From positions 2,356,001 to 2,420,000 of the forward strand of contig JAXLVB010000001.1 of the NCBI GenBank assembly GCA_046329195.1: a DNA stretch of 64,000 nt. The letters run 5' to 3'. Shown in pieces: positions 17,073 through 25,332 of the stretch (position 1 is its first letter; the number at the start of each line of letters is the position of its first letter). The notes below the pieces were generated by a model. It saw only the letters and a list, made by a program, of their open reading frames with translations. It searched no databases and had not been told where the DNA came from. This DNA is from JAXLVB01 sp046329195. Its GTDB lineage: Bacteria > Bacteroidota > Bacteroidia > Cytophagales > Spirosomataceae. Both the position numbers and the translations under genes were made by a program.

Positions 17073-17080
17073 CAATTTTG
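17073..17080 (+). promoter_or_regulatory. -7 element of the adhesin 1 promoter
   Basis: CAATTTTG. Its final G is 28 nt after the TAAC (17049-17052) in the second direct repeat. The same distance separates TAAC and CAACTTTG at the adhesin 2 promoter. No good -33 TTTG is present, consistent with dependence on an activator. Confidence 0.5.
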
Positions 17081-17090
17081 TAACGCCGAC

Positions 17091-17177
17091 GAGGTAGAAA
17101 ATGTACAAAAGGAGAAGGCTCCAAACAGCCGCTTGACGAAGCCCCTGTTCTTCTCCTTTTTCAAGAAAAACTACCTC
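17091..17177 (+). ncRNA. Conserved structured leader RNA, copy 1 (5' UTR of adhesin 1)
   Basis: Three nested stems. P1 is GAGGTAG (17091-17097) with CTACCTC (17171-17177). P2 is AAAAGGAGAAG (17107-17117) with CTTCTCCTTTT (17150-17160), extended by AACAG/CTGTT. The apical P3, GCTT-GACG-AAGC, is at 17131-17142. The same layout and the TTGACGAAGC motif recur at 28898-28966. It ends 33 nt before the adhesin 1 ATG. The 3' arm of P2 followed by T residues could also act as an attenuator. Confidence 0.55.
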
Positions 17178-17210
17178 ATCGCTATGGTTTCACTCCTACA
17201 TTTTCTATCC

Positions 17211-20200
17211 ATGCAAAAACTCATTTACTGCTTGTTCGCTCTATGGTTAGGGTTTCAAGCAAAAGCAGCAAATCCTATTATTCCCAACTTGAAAACCAAT
17301 ATGGCAGGTAATCCCTTCATCACCCGTTGGGATTTAACTAAATCGGCAGGGTCGGGAACAACACAAATAAAATTTCGTACGACCACCACAGGTACTGTGA
17401 ATTACACCTGGACAACTGTACCTGCAGGCACGAGTGGCTCTGGCACTTTTAGCGGCACATCAGCCACTATTACAGGCTTGCCTGATGGAGCAACGATAGA
17501 TTTGAGTATTGACCCCACCAATTTTAAAAGCATTCATGTCTATAATTTTGGCGCTCCTGACGATGACAGAGATCGCTTGATTGATGTAATCCAGTGGGGA
17601 GATGTAGCTTGGACAACGATGAACGGTGCTTTTGTGAATTGTGGGAACTTGAATATTTCGGCAACAGATTTACCCAATCTTACTGGCGTTACAGACATGG
17701 GTATTATGTTCGGAGGTTGCTACTCATTAAACGGTCCGACTAACATAGGTTCATGGAATGTAGCAGCTGTAAGAAATATGGGTAAAATGTTTTACAATGC
17801 ATTTAGTTTTAATCAGCCCATTGGTTCATGGGATGTATCAGCAGTAACGAATATGAATGGCATGTTTTGGAATGCCAAAACCTTTAATCAGCCCATTGGC
17901 TCGTGGAATGTATCGGCTGTAACAGATATGAGTGGGATGTTTTACGAGGCAGATAGTTTTAATCAGCCCATTGGTACTTGGAATGTATCAGCAGTTAAGA
18001 CAATGAAAGCCATGTTTTACAATTCACCTGCCTTTAATCAAGACCTTAGCGCTTGGAACGTTGGAGCTGCAACAAATTTGTCAACGGTGTTCGCTGGAGC
18101 AACGGCTTTCAACCAAGACCTTAGCGCTTGGAACATAGGAGCAGCAACAACGATGGTCGGCATTTTTAGGACAGCTACAGCCTTCAATCAAAATTTGGCA
18201 GCGTGGGGAACAAAATTTAATGCCACCGTTGATTTAACAGATATGTTGAGTAGGAGTGGTATGAGTGTAGCCAATTATGATGCTACGCTGATAGGCTTCA
18301 ATGCAGGCACAGTAACGGGTAGGACCCTGGGGGCACATAGTCTTTTTTATTGTGCTTCGGCGGCTGATAGGGCTAATTTGATCAATGTGAAAGGTTGGAC
18401 TATATCGGGCGATGCCCTTGCTGCTTCTACGGCTCCATTTTCTCCAAACCGAACTATACATGGTGGCTCAGTTGCTTCATTATCAGCTACTTGTGTCAGT
18501 GGAACACCTTCGTGGTATGATGCCGCAAGTACTACACTTTTAGGCACAGGTTCACCTTATGTCACGGAGACTTTAACAGCAAATACAACCTACACTGTTC
18601 GATGTGAATCAGGAAGTTGTTTGAGTAGTTTCACAACAGTCAATGTTACTGTATTACAACCCTTTATTACCCGTTGGAACTTGGCAACGGCAGGTTCTGG
18701 AGCTACGCAACTGAGTTTTGGAGTAACAACGACTGGTACAGTTAGTTATTCTTGGACAACCGTGCCCGCAGGTACGAGTGGCTCAGGTACATTTAGCGGT
18801 GCAACTGCCACGATTACGGACTTGCCATCGGGAGCAACGATTGATTTAAGTATTAGACCAACGAATTTTCAGGCAATTAGTATCAATAATGGCACAGACA
18901 GAAGCCGCTTGACGGATATAAAACAATGGGGTGATATAGCTTGGACTTCGATGGCATCGGCATTTTATGGCTGTAATAATTTGAATATCTCAGCAAGCGA
19001 TGTGCCTAGCTTAACGTCAGTGACAGACTTTTCAAGCATGTTTCGTTCGTGTACCAACCTAAGCGGCCCCAGCAATATTGGTACTTGGAATGTTACTGGG
19101 GTAAATAACATGCAAGCAATGTTCAGCGGTGCTAGTGTATTTAATCAAAGTTTAGGGGCGTGGGGGGCAAAACTAGCAGAATATGTTGTGTTGACCAATA
19201 TGCTCGACAACTGCGGGATGAGCATTGCCAATTACGATGCCACCCTCACGGGTTTCAGAGCAACTACGGCTACGGGTAGGAGCTTGGGTGCTGTTGGGTT
19301 GCAGTATTGTGCTTCGGTGGCAGATAGAGCAAATCTGGTGTTGTCTCAGGTAAATGGCGGTAAGGGCTGGACAATCACGGGAGATTCTCAGTGCACTTTT
19401 CCATCTATGAACGTCAAGGGTAATTCCGTTTCCATCCCCAACAACGACACTTCGCCAGTTATCACTGACCATACTGATTTTGGGGCTGCGAATGTCACCT
19501 CAGGAACGGTCGTCAGGACTTTTACCATCGAAAATACTGGTACAGGGGCTTTGAATTTGTCAGGCACTCCCAAGGTAGCCATTAGCGGTGCCAACGCAGC
19601 AGATTTTACCGTAACTACCCAGCCAACTTCGCCAGTAGCGGCTTCGGGGAGTACAACCCTCCAGATTACCTTTGACCCCTCGGCGGTGGGCGTACGCAAC
19701 GCCACGGTAAGCATCGCCAACGACGACGCCACCAAGAACCCATACACCTTTAACATCACTGGCTACGGCGGACTTCCCTTCATTACCAAATGGAAAACCG
19801 ATAACGCTGGCACTTCCAACAGCACCTCCATCACCATTCCGACTTCAGGAACAGGCTATAATTACGATGTGGACTGGGAGAACGATGGCATCTATGATGA
19901 GTTTGGCAAAACAGGTAGTGTGACCCACGACTATGGTACGGCGGGCACCTACACAGTAGCCATTCGAGGCAGTTTTCCACGGATTTATTTCAATAATAGT
20001 GGTGATAAATCCAAACTCTTAGACGTGACACAATGGGGTGATATAGCTTGGACTTCGATGGCGTCGGCATTTTATGGCTGTAATAATTTGAATATCTCAG
20101 CAAGCGATGTTCCTAGCTTACCATCAGTGACAGACTTTTCAAGTATGTTTCGTTCGTGTACCAACCTAAGCGGTCCCAGCAATATTGGTACTTGGAATGT

Positions 20201-23200
20201 TACTGGGGTAAATAACATGCAAGCAATGTTCAGCGGTGCTAGTGTATTTAATCAAAGTTTAGGGGCGTGGGGGGCAAAACTAGCAGAATATGTTGTGTTG
20301 ACCAATATGCTCGACAACTGCGGGATGAGCATTGCCAATTACGATGCCACCCTCACGGGTTTCAGAGCAACTACAGCTACAGGCAGGAACTTGGGTGCTG
20401 TTGGGTTGCAGTATTGTGCTTCGGTGGCAGATAGAGCAAATCTGGTGTTGTCTCAGGTAAGTGGCGGTAAGGGCTGGACAATCACGGGAGATTCTCAATG
20501 CGCTTTGCCAGCGATGAACGTCAAAGGTAATAGTGTATCCATTCCCAACAACGATACCTCTCCCGTGATTACCGATGACACCGATTTTGGTCCAGCTTTG
20601 GTGGCCGGTGGTACAGTAGTCAGAACGTTTACCATTGAAAATACAGGTGGGAATCCTCTTACCTTGAGCGGGTCGCCTCTCGTAGCGATTAGTGGCAACA
20701 ATGCCTCTGACTTTACCGTAACGACTCTTCCTGCCTCATCGGTATCAGCCAGTAGCAGCACTACCTTCCAGATTACGTTCGACCCCTCGGCGGAGGGCGT
20801 ACGCAACGCCACGGTAAGCATCGCCAATAACGACGCCACCAAGAACCCATACACCTTTAGCATCACCGGCTACGGCGGACGGCCCATCATTACCAAATGG
20901 AAAACGGATAATTTAAGCACGGGTTCATCTAATAGCACCTCCATCACCATTCCGACTACAGGAACAGGCTATAATTATGATGTGGATTGGAATAACGATG
21001 GCATTTATGATGAGTTTGGCAAAACAGGTAATGCGACCCACAATTACGGTACGGCGGGCACTTATACCGTAGCTATCCGAGGTAGTTTCCCACGGATTTA
21101 CTTCGATAACAGTGGCGATAAATCCAAACTCTTGGACGTGACACAATGGGGCGATGTGGCTTGGACCTCAATGTCCTATGCTTTTAATGGCTGTGATAAG
21201 CTAAACATTACAGCAAGCGACGTGCCCAATTTAACGTCGGTAACAAGCATGTCTCATATGTTTCATGGATGTTCGATACTCAATAGCCCTGCCAACATAG
21301 GTACTTGGGATGTATCTACCATATTAGATATGTCTTATTTGTTCTGCAATAATTTGCAGTTTAACCAAGATATTAGTACTTGGGACGTAAGCCATGTGAC
21401 CAATATGGCCAATATGTTTGTGGGTGCTGTTAAATTTAATCAACCAATTGGTAGCTGGAATGTATCCAATGTGAAGAATATGGGAAATATGCTAGCATCA
21501 ACTACTAATTTTAATCAAGACATTAGCCAATGGAATGTAGCGAACGTTACGCTTATGCATGGGATGTTTAGTAACACTCAAGCGTTTAATCAAAACATTG
21601 GAAACTGGGATGTAGGCAAAGTGACAAACATGTTTTTTATGTTTGCAGGAGCGAAGGCGTTTAACCAAAACATTAGCGCTTGGAATACAGCAGCCGTCAC
21701 AGATATGTCTGTAATGTTTTTTGAAGCAAGTGCTTTTAATCAAGATATTAGTTCGTGGGATGTGTCTTCTGTCAAGAATATGAACGCAATGTTTACTAGT
21801 GCAAGTGTCTTTAATCAAGCTATTGGCTCATGGAATGTATCGGCTGTCACGAATATGACTGGAATGTTTTCAGGAGCAAGTGCCTTTAATCAAGATATTA
21901 GCTCATGGAATGTATCAGCTGTCACGGATATGAGCTCTATGTTTTATAACGCTACGGCTTTCAATCAAAACATTAGCTCATGGAATACAGCGGCTGTAAC
22001 TAATATGGTAGGTATGTTCTCAGGAGCAAGTGCCTTTAATCAATCTTTAGGAGCCTGGGGTACCAAATTAAATGCCAATGTTGATTTAAGTAATATGCTT
22101 GACAACTGCGGCATGAGTCGAGCCAACTACGATGCCACGCTCACGGGCTTCCGAGCCGGAACAGTGACGGGGCGTAGTTTGGGGGCAGCTGGGTTGCAAT
22201 ATTGCGCTTCCAAAGCTGATCGGGATAACCTGATCTTGGCAGTAGGCAGCGGCGGCAAAGGCTGGACCATCACGGGTGATAGTTACAGCACAGCCTGTTT
22301 GTCACCACAGTTTACAGAAATGCCAAGCAGCGTAAGTGTCTGTGTAGATGGAACGACCTCTTTCTCGGTGACCGTAAGTTATGGTACAAGTTATAGCTGG
22401 CAAGTAAATACAGGCAGTGGGTTTAGTAACTTGAGCGAAGGTGGCATTTACAGTGGTGTGAACAGCACCACTCTGAATATCAGCAATGTAACGGGTTTGA
22501 ACAGCTATCAATATCGCTGCGTAGCGAGCAATACCAACGGAAGTGTCAATTCAGACCCAGCTACCTTGACGGTCAATGCCATACCGACAGCAGGTCTTAG
22601 CTCAGCTGGAACAATCTGTGTAGGAAGCAACATTGCGCTGACTGCGACGAGTGGGGGAACTTATACATGGACAGGTCCAGCTGGCAGTAGCTTTAACAGC
22701 AATGCACAAAACCCTAATTTCACAGCTACGACAACGAATTATAGTGGAGTGTATAGTGTAACAGTTTCTTCGTCAGCGAGTTGTAGTTACACCGCCACAT
22801 TGAGTGTTAACGTCAATTCAAATCCGACGGCCAGTATCAACGCCTCGACAAGCAGCATTTGTGCCGGAAGCAGCATCAACCTAACAGCGAATGGTGGAAG
22901 CACATACAGTTGGTCAGCAAGTGGCGGAGGCTTTAGTAGCAGCACAGGCAGCCCCACCAGCTGGAGTGCCAGCAATGCAGGTGGTTACACCATCAGTGTG
23001 ACAGCAGTAAGCGGCAGTTGCACCGCTACCGCCACGGCCACCGCCACAGTCAATTCAAGTCCAAGTGCAAGTATCAACGCCTCTACAAGCAGCATTTGTG
23101 CCGGAAGCAGCATCAACCTAACAGCGAACGGCGGAAGCACATACAGCTGGTCAGCAAGTGGCGGAGGCTTTAGTAGCAGCACAGGCAGCCCCATCAGCTG

Positions 23201-23651
23201 GAGTGCCAGCAATGCAGGTGGCTATACCATCAGTGTGACAGCAGTAAGCGGCAGTTGCACAGCTACCGCCACGGCCACCGCCACAGTCAATTCAAGTCCA
23301 AGTGCAAGTATCAACGCCTCTACAAGCAGCATTTGTGCTGGAAGCAACATCAACCTGACAGCGGATGGTGGAAGCACATACAGTTGGTCAGCAAGTGGCG
23401 GAGGCTTTAGTAGCAGCACAGGCAGTCCCACCAGCTGGAGTGCCAGCAATGCAGGTGGCTATACTATCAGTGTGACAGCAGTAAGCGGCAGTTGCACAGC
23501 TACCGCCACGGCCACCGCCAGCGTCAAAGCCAAACCAAGCGCAGGGATCAGTATGAGCCAAAGCCAAGTGTGCATTGGTCAGAGCATCAGCCTCACCGCC
23601 AGCGGATGGTGGAAGCACATACAGTTGGTCAGCAAGTGGCGGAGGCTTTAG
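17211..23651 (+). CDS. Giant BspA-repeat / Ig-like T9SS surface protein, 5' part (frame interrupted)
   Basis: An open frame of 2146 residues starting with a signal peptide (MQKLIYCLFALWLGFQAKA). Order: BspA-type (DUF285) repeats with the signature FNQPIGSWNVSAVTNM..MF at about residues 137-360; an Ig-like unit; a second shorter BspA block; two 'choice-of-anchor D'-like domains (IPNNDTSPVITD...) near 730-853 and again 369 residues later; a third block of about a dozen BspA repeats near 1310-1640; then Cys-containing Ig-like repeats. The natural frame breaks at a 241-bp tandem duplication (23360-23841) and the last residues (GWWKHIQLVSK...) are out of frame. The start at 17211 gives the signal peptide; an in-frame upstream start at 17055 would place the leader RNA inside the gene. 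Likely target of HTCS 1. Confidence 0.85.
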   Translation: MQKLIYCLFALWLGFQAKAANPIIPNLKTNMAGNPFITRWDLTKSAGSGTTQIKFRTTTTGTVNYTWTTVPAGTSGSGTFSGTSATITGLPDGATIDLSIDPTNFKSIHVYNFGAPDDDRDRLIDVIQWGDVAWTTMNGAFVNCGNLNISATDLPNLTGVTDMGIMFGGCYSLNGPTNIGSWNVAAVRNMGKMFYNAFSFNQPIGSWDVSAVTNMNGMFWNAKTFNQPIGSWNVSAVTDMSGMFYEADSFNQPIGTWNVSAVKTMKAMFYNSPAFNQDLSAWNVGAATNLSTVFAGATAFNQDLSAWNIGAATTMVGIFRTATAFNQNLAAWGTKFNATVDLTDMLSRSGMSVANYDATLIGFNAGTVTGRTLGAHSLFYCASAADRANLINVKGWTISGDALAASTAPFSPNRTIHGGSVASLSATCVSGTPSWYDAASTTLLGTGSPYVTETLTANTTYTVRCESGSCLSSFTTVNVTVLQPFITRWNLATAGSGATQLSFGVTTTGTVSYSWTTVPAGTSGSGTFSGATATITDLPSGATIDLSIRPTNFQAISINNGTDRSRLTDIKQWGDIAWTSMASAFYGCNNLNISASDVPSLTSVTDFSSMFRSCTNLSGPSNIGTWNVTGVNNMQAMFSGASVFNQSLGAWGAKLAEYVVLTNMLDNCGMSIANYDATLTGFRATTATGRSLGAVGLQYCASVADRANLVLSQVNGGKGWTITGDSQCTFPSMNVKGNSVSIPNNDTSPVITDHTDFGAANVTSGTVVRTFTIENTGTGALNLSGTPKVAISGANAADFTVTTQPTSPVAASGSTTLQITFDPSAVGVRNATVSIANDDATKNPYTFNITGYGGLPFITKWKTDNAGTSNSTSITIPTSGTGYNYDVDWENDGIYDEFGKTGSVTHDYGTAGTYTVAIRGSFPRIYFNNSGDKSKLLDVTQWGDIAWTSMASAFYGCNNLNISASDVPSLPSVTDFSSMFRSCTNLSGPSNIGTWNVTGVNNMQAMFSGASVFNQSLGAWGAKLAEYVVLTNMLDNCGMSIANYDATLTGFRATTATGRNLGAVGLQYCASVADRANLVLSQVSGGKGWTITGDSQCALPAMNVKGNSVSIPNNDTSPVITDDTDFGPALVAGGTVVRTFTIENTGGNPLTLSGSPLVAISGNNASDFTVTTLPASSVSASSSTTFQITFDPSAEGVRNATVSIANNDATKNPYTFSITGYGGRPIITKWKTDNLSTGSSNSTSITIPTTGTGYNYDVDWNNDGIYDEFGKTGNATHNYGTAGTYTVAIRGSFPRIYFDNSGDKSKLLDVTQWGDVAWTSMSYAFNGCDKLNITASDVPNLTSVTSMSHMFHGCSILNSPANIGTWDVSTILDMSYLFCNNLQFNQDISTWDVSHVTNMANMFVGAVKFNQPIGSWNVSNVKNMGNMLASTTNFNQDISQWNVANVTLMHGMFSNTQAFNQNIGNWDVGKVTNMFFMFAGAKAFNQNISAWNTAAVTDMSVMFFEASAFNQDISSWDVSSVKNMNAMFTSASVFNQAIGSWNVSAVTNMTGMFSGASAFNQDISSWNVSAVTDMSSMFYNATAFNQNISSWNTAAVTNMVGMFSGASAFNQSLGAWGTKLNANVDLSNMLDNCGMSRANYDATLTGFRAGTVTGRSLGAAGLQYCASKADRDNLILAVGSGGKGWTITGDSYSTACLSPQFTEMPSSVSVCVDGTTSFSVTVSYGTSYSWQVNTGSGFSNLSEGGIYSGVNSTTLNISNVTGLNSYQYRCVASNTNGSVNSDPATLTVNAIPTAGLSSAGTICVGSNIALTATSGGTYTWTGPAGSSFNSNAQNPNFTATTTNYSGVYSVTVSSSASCSYTATLSVNVNSNPTASINASTSSICAGSSINLTANGGSTYSWSASGGGFSSSTGSPTSWSASNAGGYTISVTAVSGSCTATATATATVNSSPSASINASTSSICAGSSINLTANGGSTYSWSASGGGFSSSTGSPISWSASNAGGYTISVTAVSGSCTATATATATVNSSPSASINASTSSICAGSNINLTADGGSTYSWSASGGGFSSSTGSPTSWSASNAGGYTISVTAVSGSCTATATATASVKAKPSAGISMSQSQVCIGQSISLTASGWWKHIQLVSKWRRL
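18935..20487 (+). repeat. 1107-bp-period internal duplication in adhesin 1
   Basis: A BspA block at about 18935-19380 recurs almost unchanged at about 20042-20487, a spacing of 1107 bp (369 codons, in frame). Anchor: TTGACCAATATGCTCGAC starts at 19191 and 20298. The domains between are also related but more diverged, so a whole multi-domain unit was duplicated. Confidence 0.85.
22833..23543 (+). repeat. Three tandem 237-bp Ig-domain units
   Basis: Units start at 22833, 23070 and 23307 (each with AGTATCAACGCCTC). Each encodes 79 residues with a conserved Cys near the start (SICAGS) and near the end (SGSCTATAT). The spacing is in frame and the units are nearly identical at DNA level. Confidence 0.9.
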
Positions 23652-23841
23652 TAGCAGCACAGGCAGTCCCACCAGCTGGAGTGCCAGCAATGCAGGTGGC
23701 TATACTATCAGTGTGACAGCAGTAAGCGGCAGTTGCACAGCTACCGCCACGGCCACCGCCAGCGTCAAAGCCAAACCAAGCGCAGGGATCAGTATGAGCC
23801 AAAGCCAAGTGTGCATTGGTCAGAGCATCAGCCTCACCGCC
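23360..23841 (+). repeat. Perfect 241-bp tandem duplication that breaks the reading frame
   Basis: Bases 23360-23600 are repeated as 23601-23841. Checked anchors include AGCGGATGG at 23360 and 23601, and CAAACCAAG at 23531 and 23772. CAGCGGA microhomology lies at the junctions. Since 241 is not a multiple of 3, the second copy shifts the frame by one. Confidence 0.9.
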
Positions 23842-25243
23842 AGCGGAGGCAGCAGTTACAGTTGGGGCAGCAGCGGAGGTAGTTTTACCAGCACAAGCAA
23901 CGCCATCACCAGCTTCAGCAGCAACACCGCCAGCCACTATAGCATCATCCTAACAGTGAGCAATACAGCCAGTTGCAGTGCGACAGCGACAGCGACGGTA
24001 CAAGTCACCAACACGCTAAGTGCGAGCATCAGTCCAAGTACAGCGCAGAGCATCTGTGTAGGAACGAGCCTGAGCCTAACGGCCAGTGGAGGCAGTGTTT
24101 ACAGCTGGCGAGGCCGAACGGCTTCAGCAGCAACAGTGCGATGGCCAGCGTCAACAGCAGCAGCACAGCCAACAGCGGAGGGTATAGTGTAACAGTGGGC
24201 AATGCCGGCAACTGCACAGCCACAGCCAGCCTACAAGTAACCATCAGTCAAGCCATCGCCCAAGTGAACCCGAGCAGTCAATCCGTCTGTGTGGGTGGCA
24301 CGGTATCACTGAGCAGCGTAGGGACGGGGAGTTACAGCTGGCGAGGCCCAACAACTTCAGCAGCAGTGTTCAGCATGTAAGTTTCAACCTGAGCAGCAGT
24401 GCGCAATGGGGGATCTACAGCCTGACGGTAGTGTCAGGAGTGTGCAGTGCGAGCACGAGCGCCGAAGTCAAGCAAGGGACGGTACAGTTTGGCAGCAACA
24501 GCCCGGTGTGTGTGGGGGGCCTTGCAATTCACGGCCAGTGGTGGAGGGGCAGTGTACTCGTGGTATCGTCCGACCAACAACTTCAGTTCGAGTCAACAGA
24601 ATCCAGTGATACAAAACGTGAAGGTCAGTGATGGAGGATTGTACTTTGTGAGTGTGAGTGGGAGTGGAGGCTGTACGGGGAGTGGGTTGTTGCAAGTGAT
24701 GATCATCAACACACCGATAGATGTGAGTTTCAGTGTGAGTCCGAGCAGCATCTGTTGGGGGAGTACGGTGACGTTGAGTGCGAGTAGTGGGACGGGGAGT
24801 AGTTACAGTTGGAGTGGCCGAATGGGTTTAGTGGGAACACCCGCACGAAAAGCATCGGAAGTATGGGGGTACAGAACGAGGGTATGTATCGGTTGACGGT
24901 AAAGAGTGGCCAGTGTTGGGGTTACAGTGAGAAGGAGGTTCGCATCAACTGTGCGACGAGGGTAGCCAGTGAGGAGGGAGTGGAAGACCAACTACAAGTA
25001 AAAGTGTGGGAGAATCCGACGAGGGGGAAATTGCAAGTGGAGGTAACACTGGCCGACCCAGAAGCCATCGAGTTGTATTGGTCAGATGGTCAAGGCAAGC
25101 AATTGGAAAGTTGGTCAGTGAAAGAGGCCAAGCAGCAGCACCGCCTAGAATTGGATGTGTTGCCCTATCAGGAAGGGATGTACCTACTCCAAATTCAGAG
25201 CACCACCAAGCAAAAGACCGTGAAGGTTTGGCGAATGGACTAA
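23652..25243 (+). pseudogene. Adhesin 1, 3' remainder with multiple frameshifts and T9SS sorting domain
   Basis: This continues the adhesin 1 protein but in changing frames. Comparison with the near-identical intact sequence at 36075-37138 locates four small deletions: one G near 24112 (GAGGGCC to GAGGCC), one G near 24346 (GAGGGCCC to GAGGCCC), a net 2 nt near 24514-24522, and one G near 24817 (GTGGGCC to GTGGCC). Restoring them gives further Ig-like repeats and a C-terminal type-A sorting domain (LQVKVWENPTRGKLQVEV, EGMYLLQIQS, VKVWRMD), encoded in one frame from about 24818 to 25243. As written, no single protein can carry both signal peptide and sorting domain. This is either a degraded gene or an assembly problem in paralogous repeats. 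Confidence 0.75.
23990..25037 (+). repeat. C-terminal block shared with adhesin 2 (copy 1)
   Basis: About 1.05 kb almost identical to 36075-37138, apart from the small deletions described for adhesin 1 and scattered substitutions. Identity ends abruptly after the codons for NPTRGKLQVEV, inside the sorting domain. Confidence 0.85.
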
Positions 25244-25265
25244 GCGATTGGTAATGATTTGTTTG

Positions 25266-25306
25266 TCACAAACGGCAAGAGTCTTGAAGGTACATGCCGT
25301 TTGTGA
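25266..25306. terminator. Bidirectional hairpin between adhesin 1 and HTCS 2
   Basis: A perfect 12-bp stem, TCACAAACGGCA (25266-25277) with TGCCGTTTGTGA (25295-25306), in the 89-nt gap between the convergent genes. No long T run. Confidence 0.6.
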
Positions 25307-25332
25307 TAATCACCAAAACGATTAGGGTATTT

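Noticed and set aside
17055..17210. Longer N-terminus for adhesin 1 starting at 17055
   Set aside because: It would place the structured leader in coding sequence and put 52 polar residues before a good signal peptide.
22787..23690. A series of similar minus-strand open frames (MLALQLVGLPVLLLKPPPL...)
   Set aside because: They are antisense shadows of the 237-bp Ig repeats and recur with the same period. No independent support.
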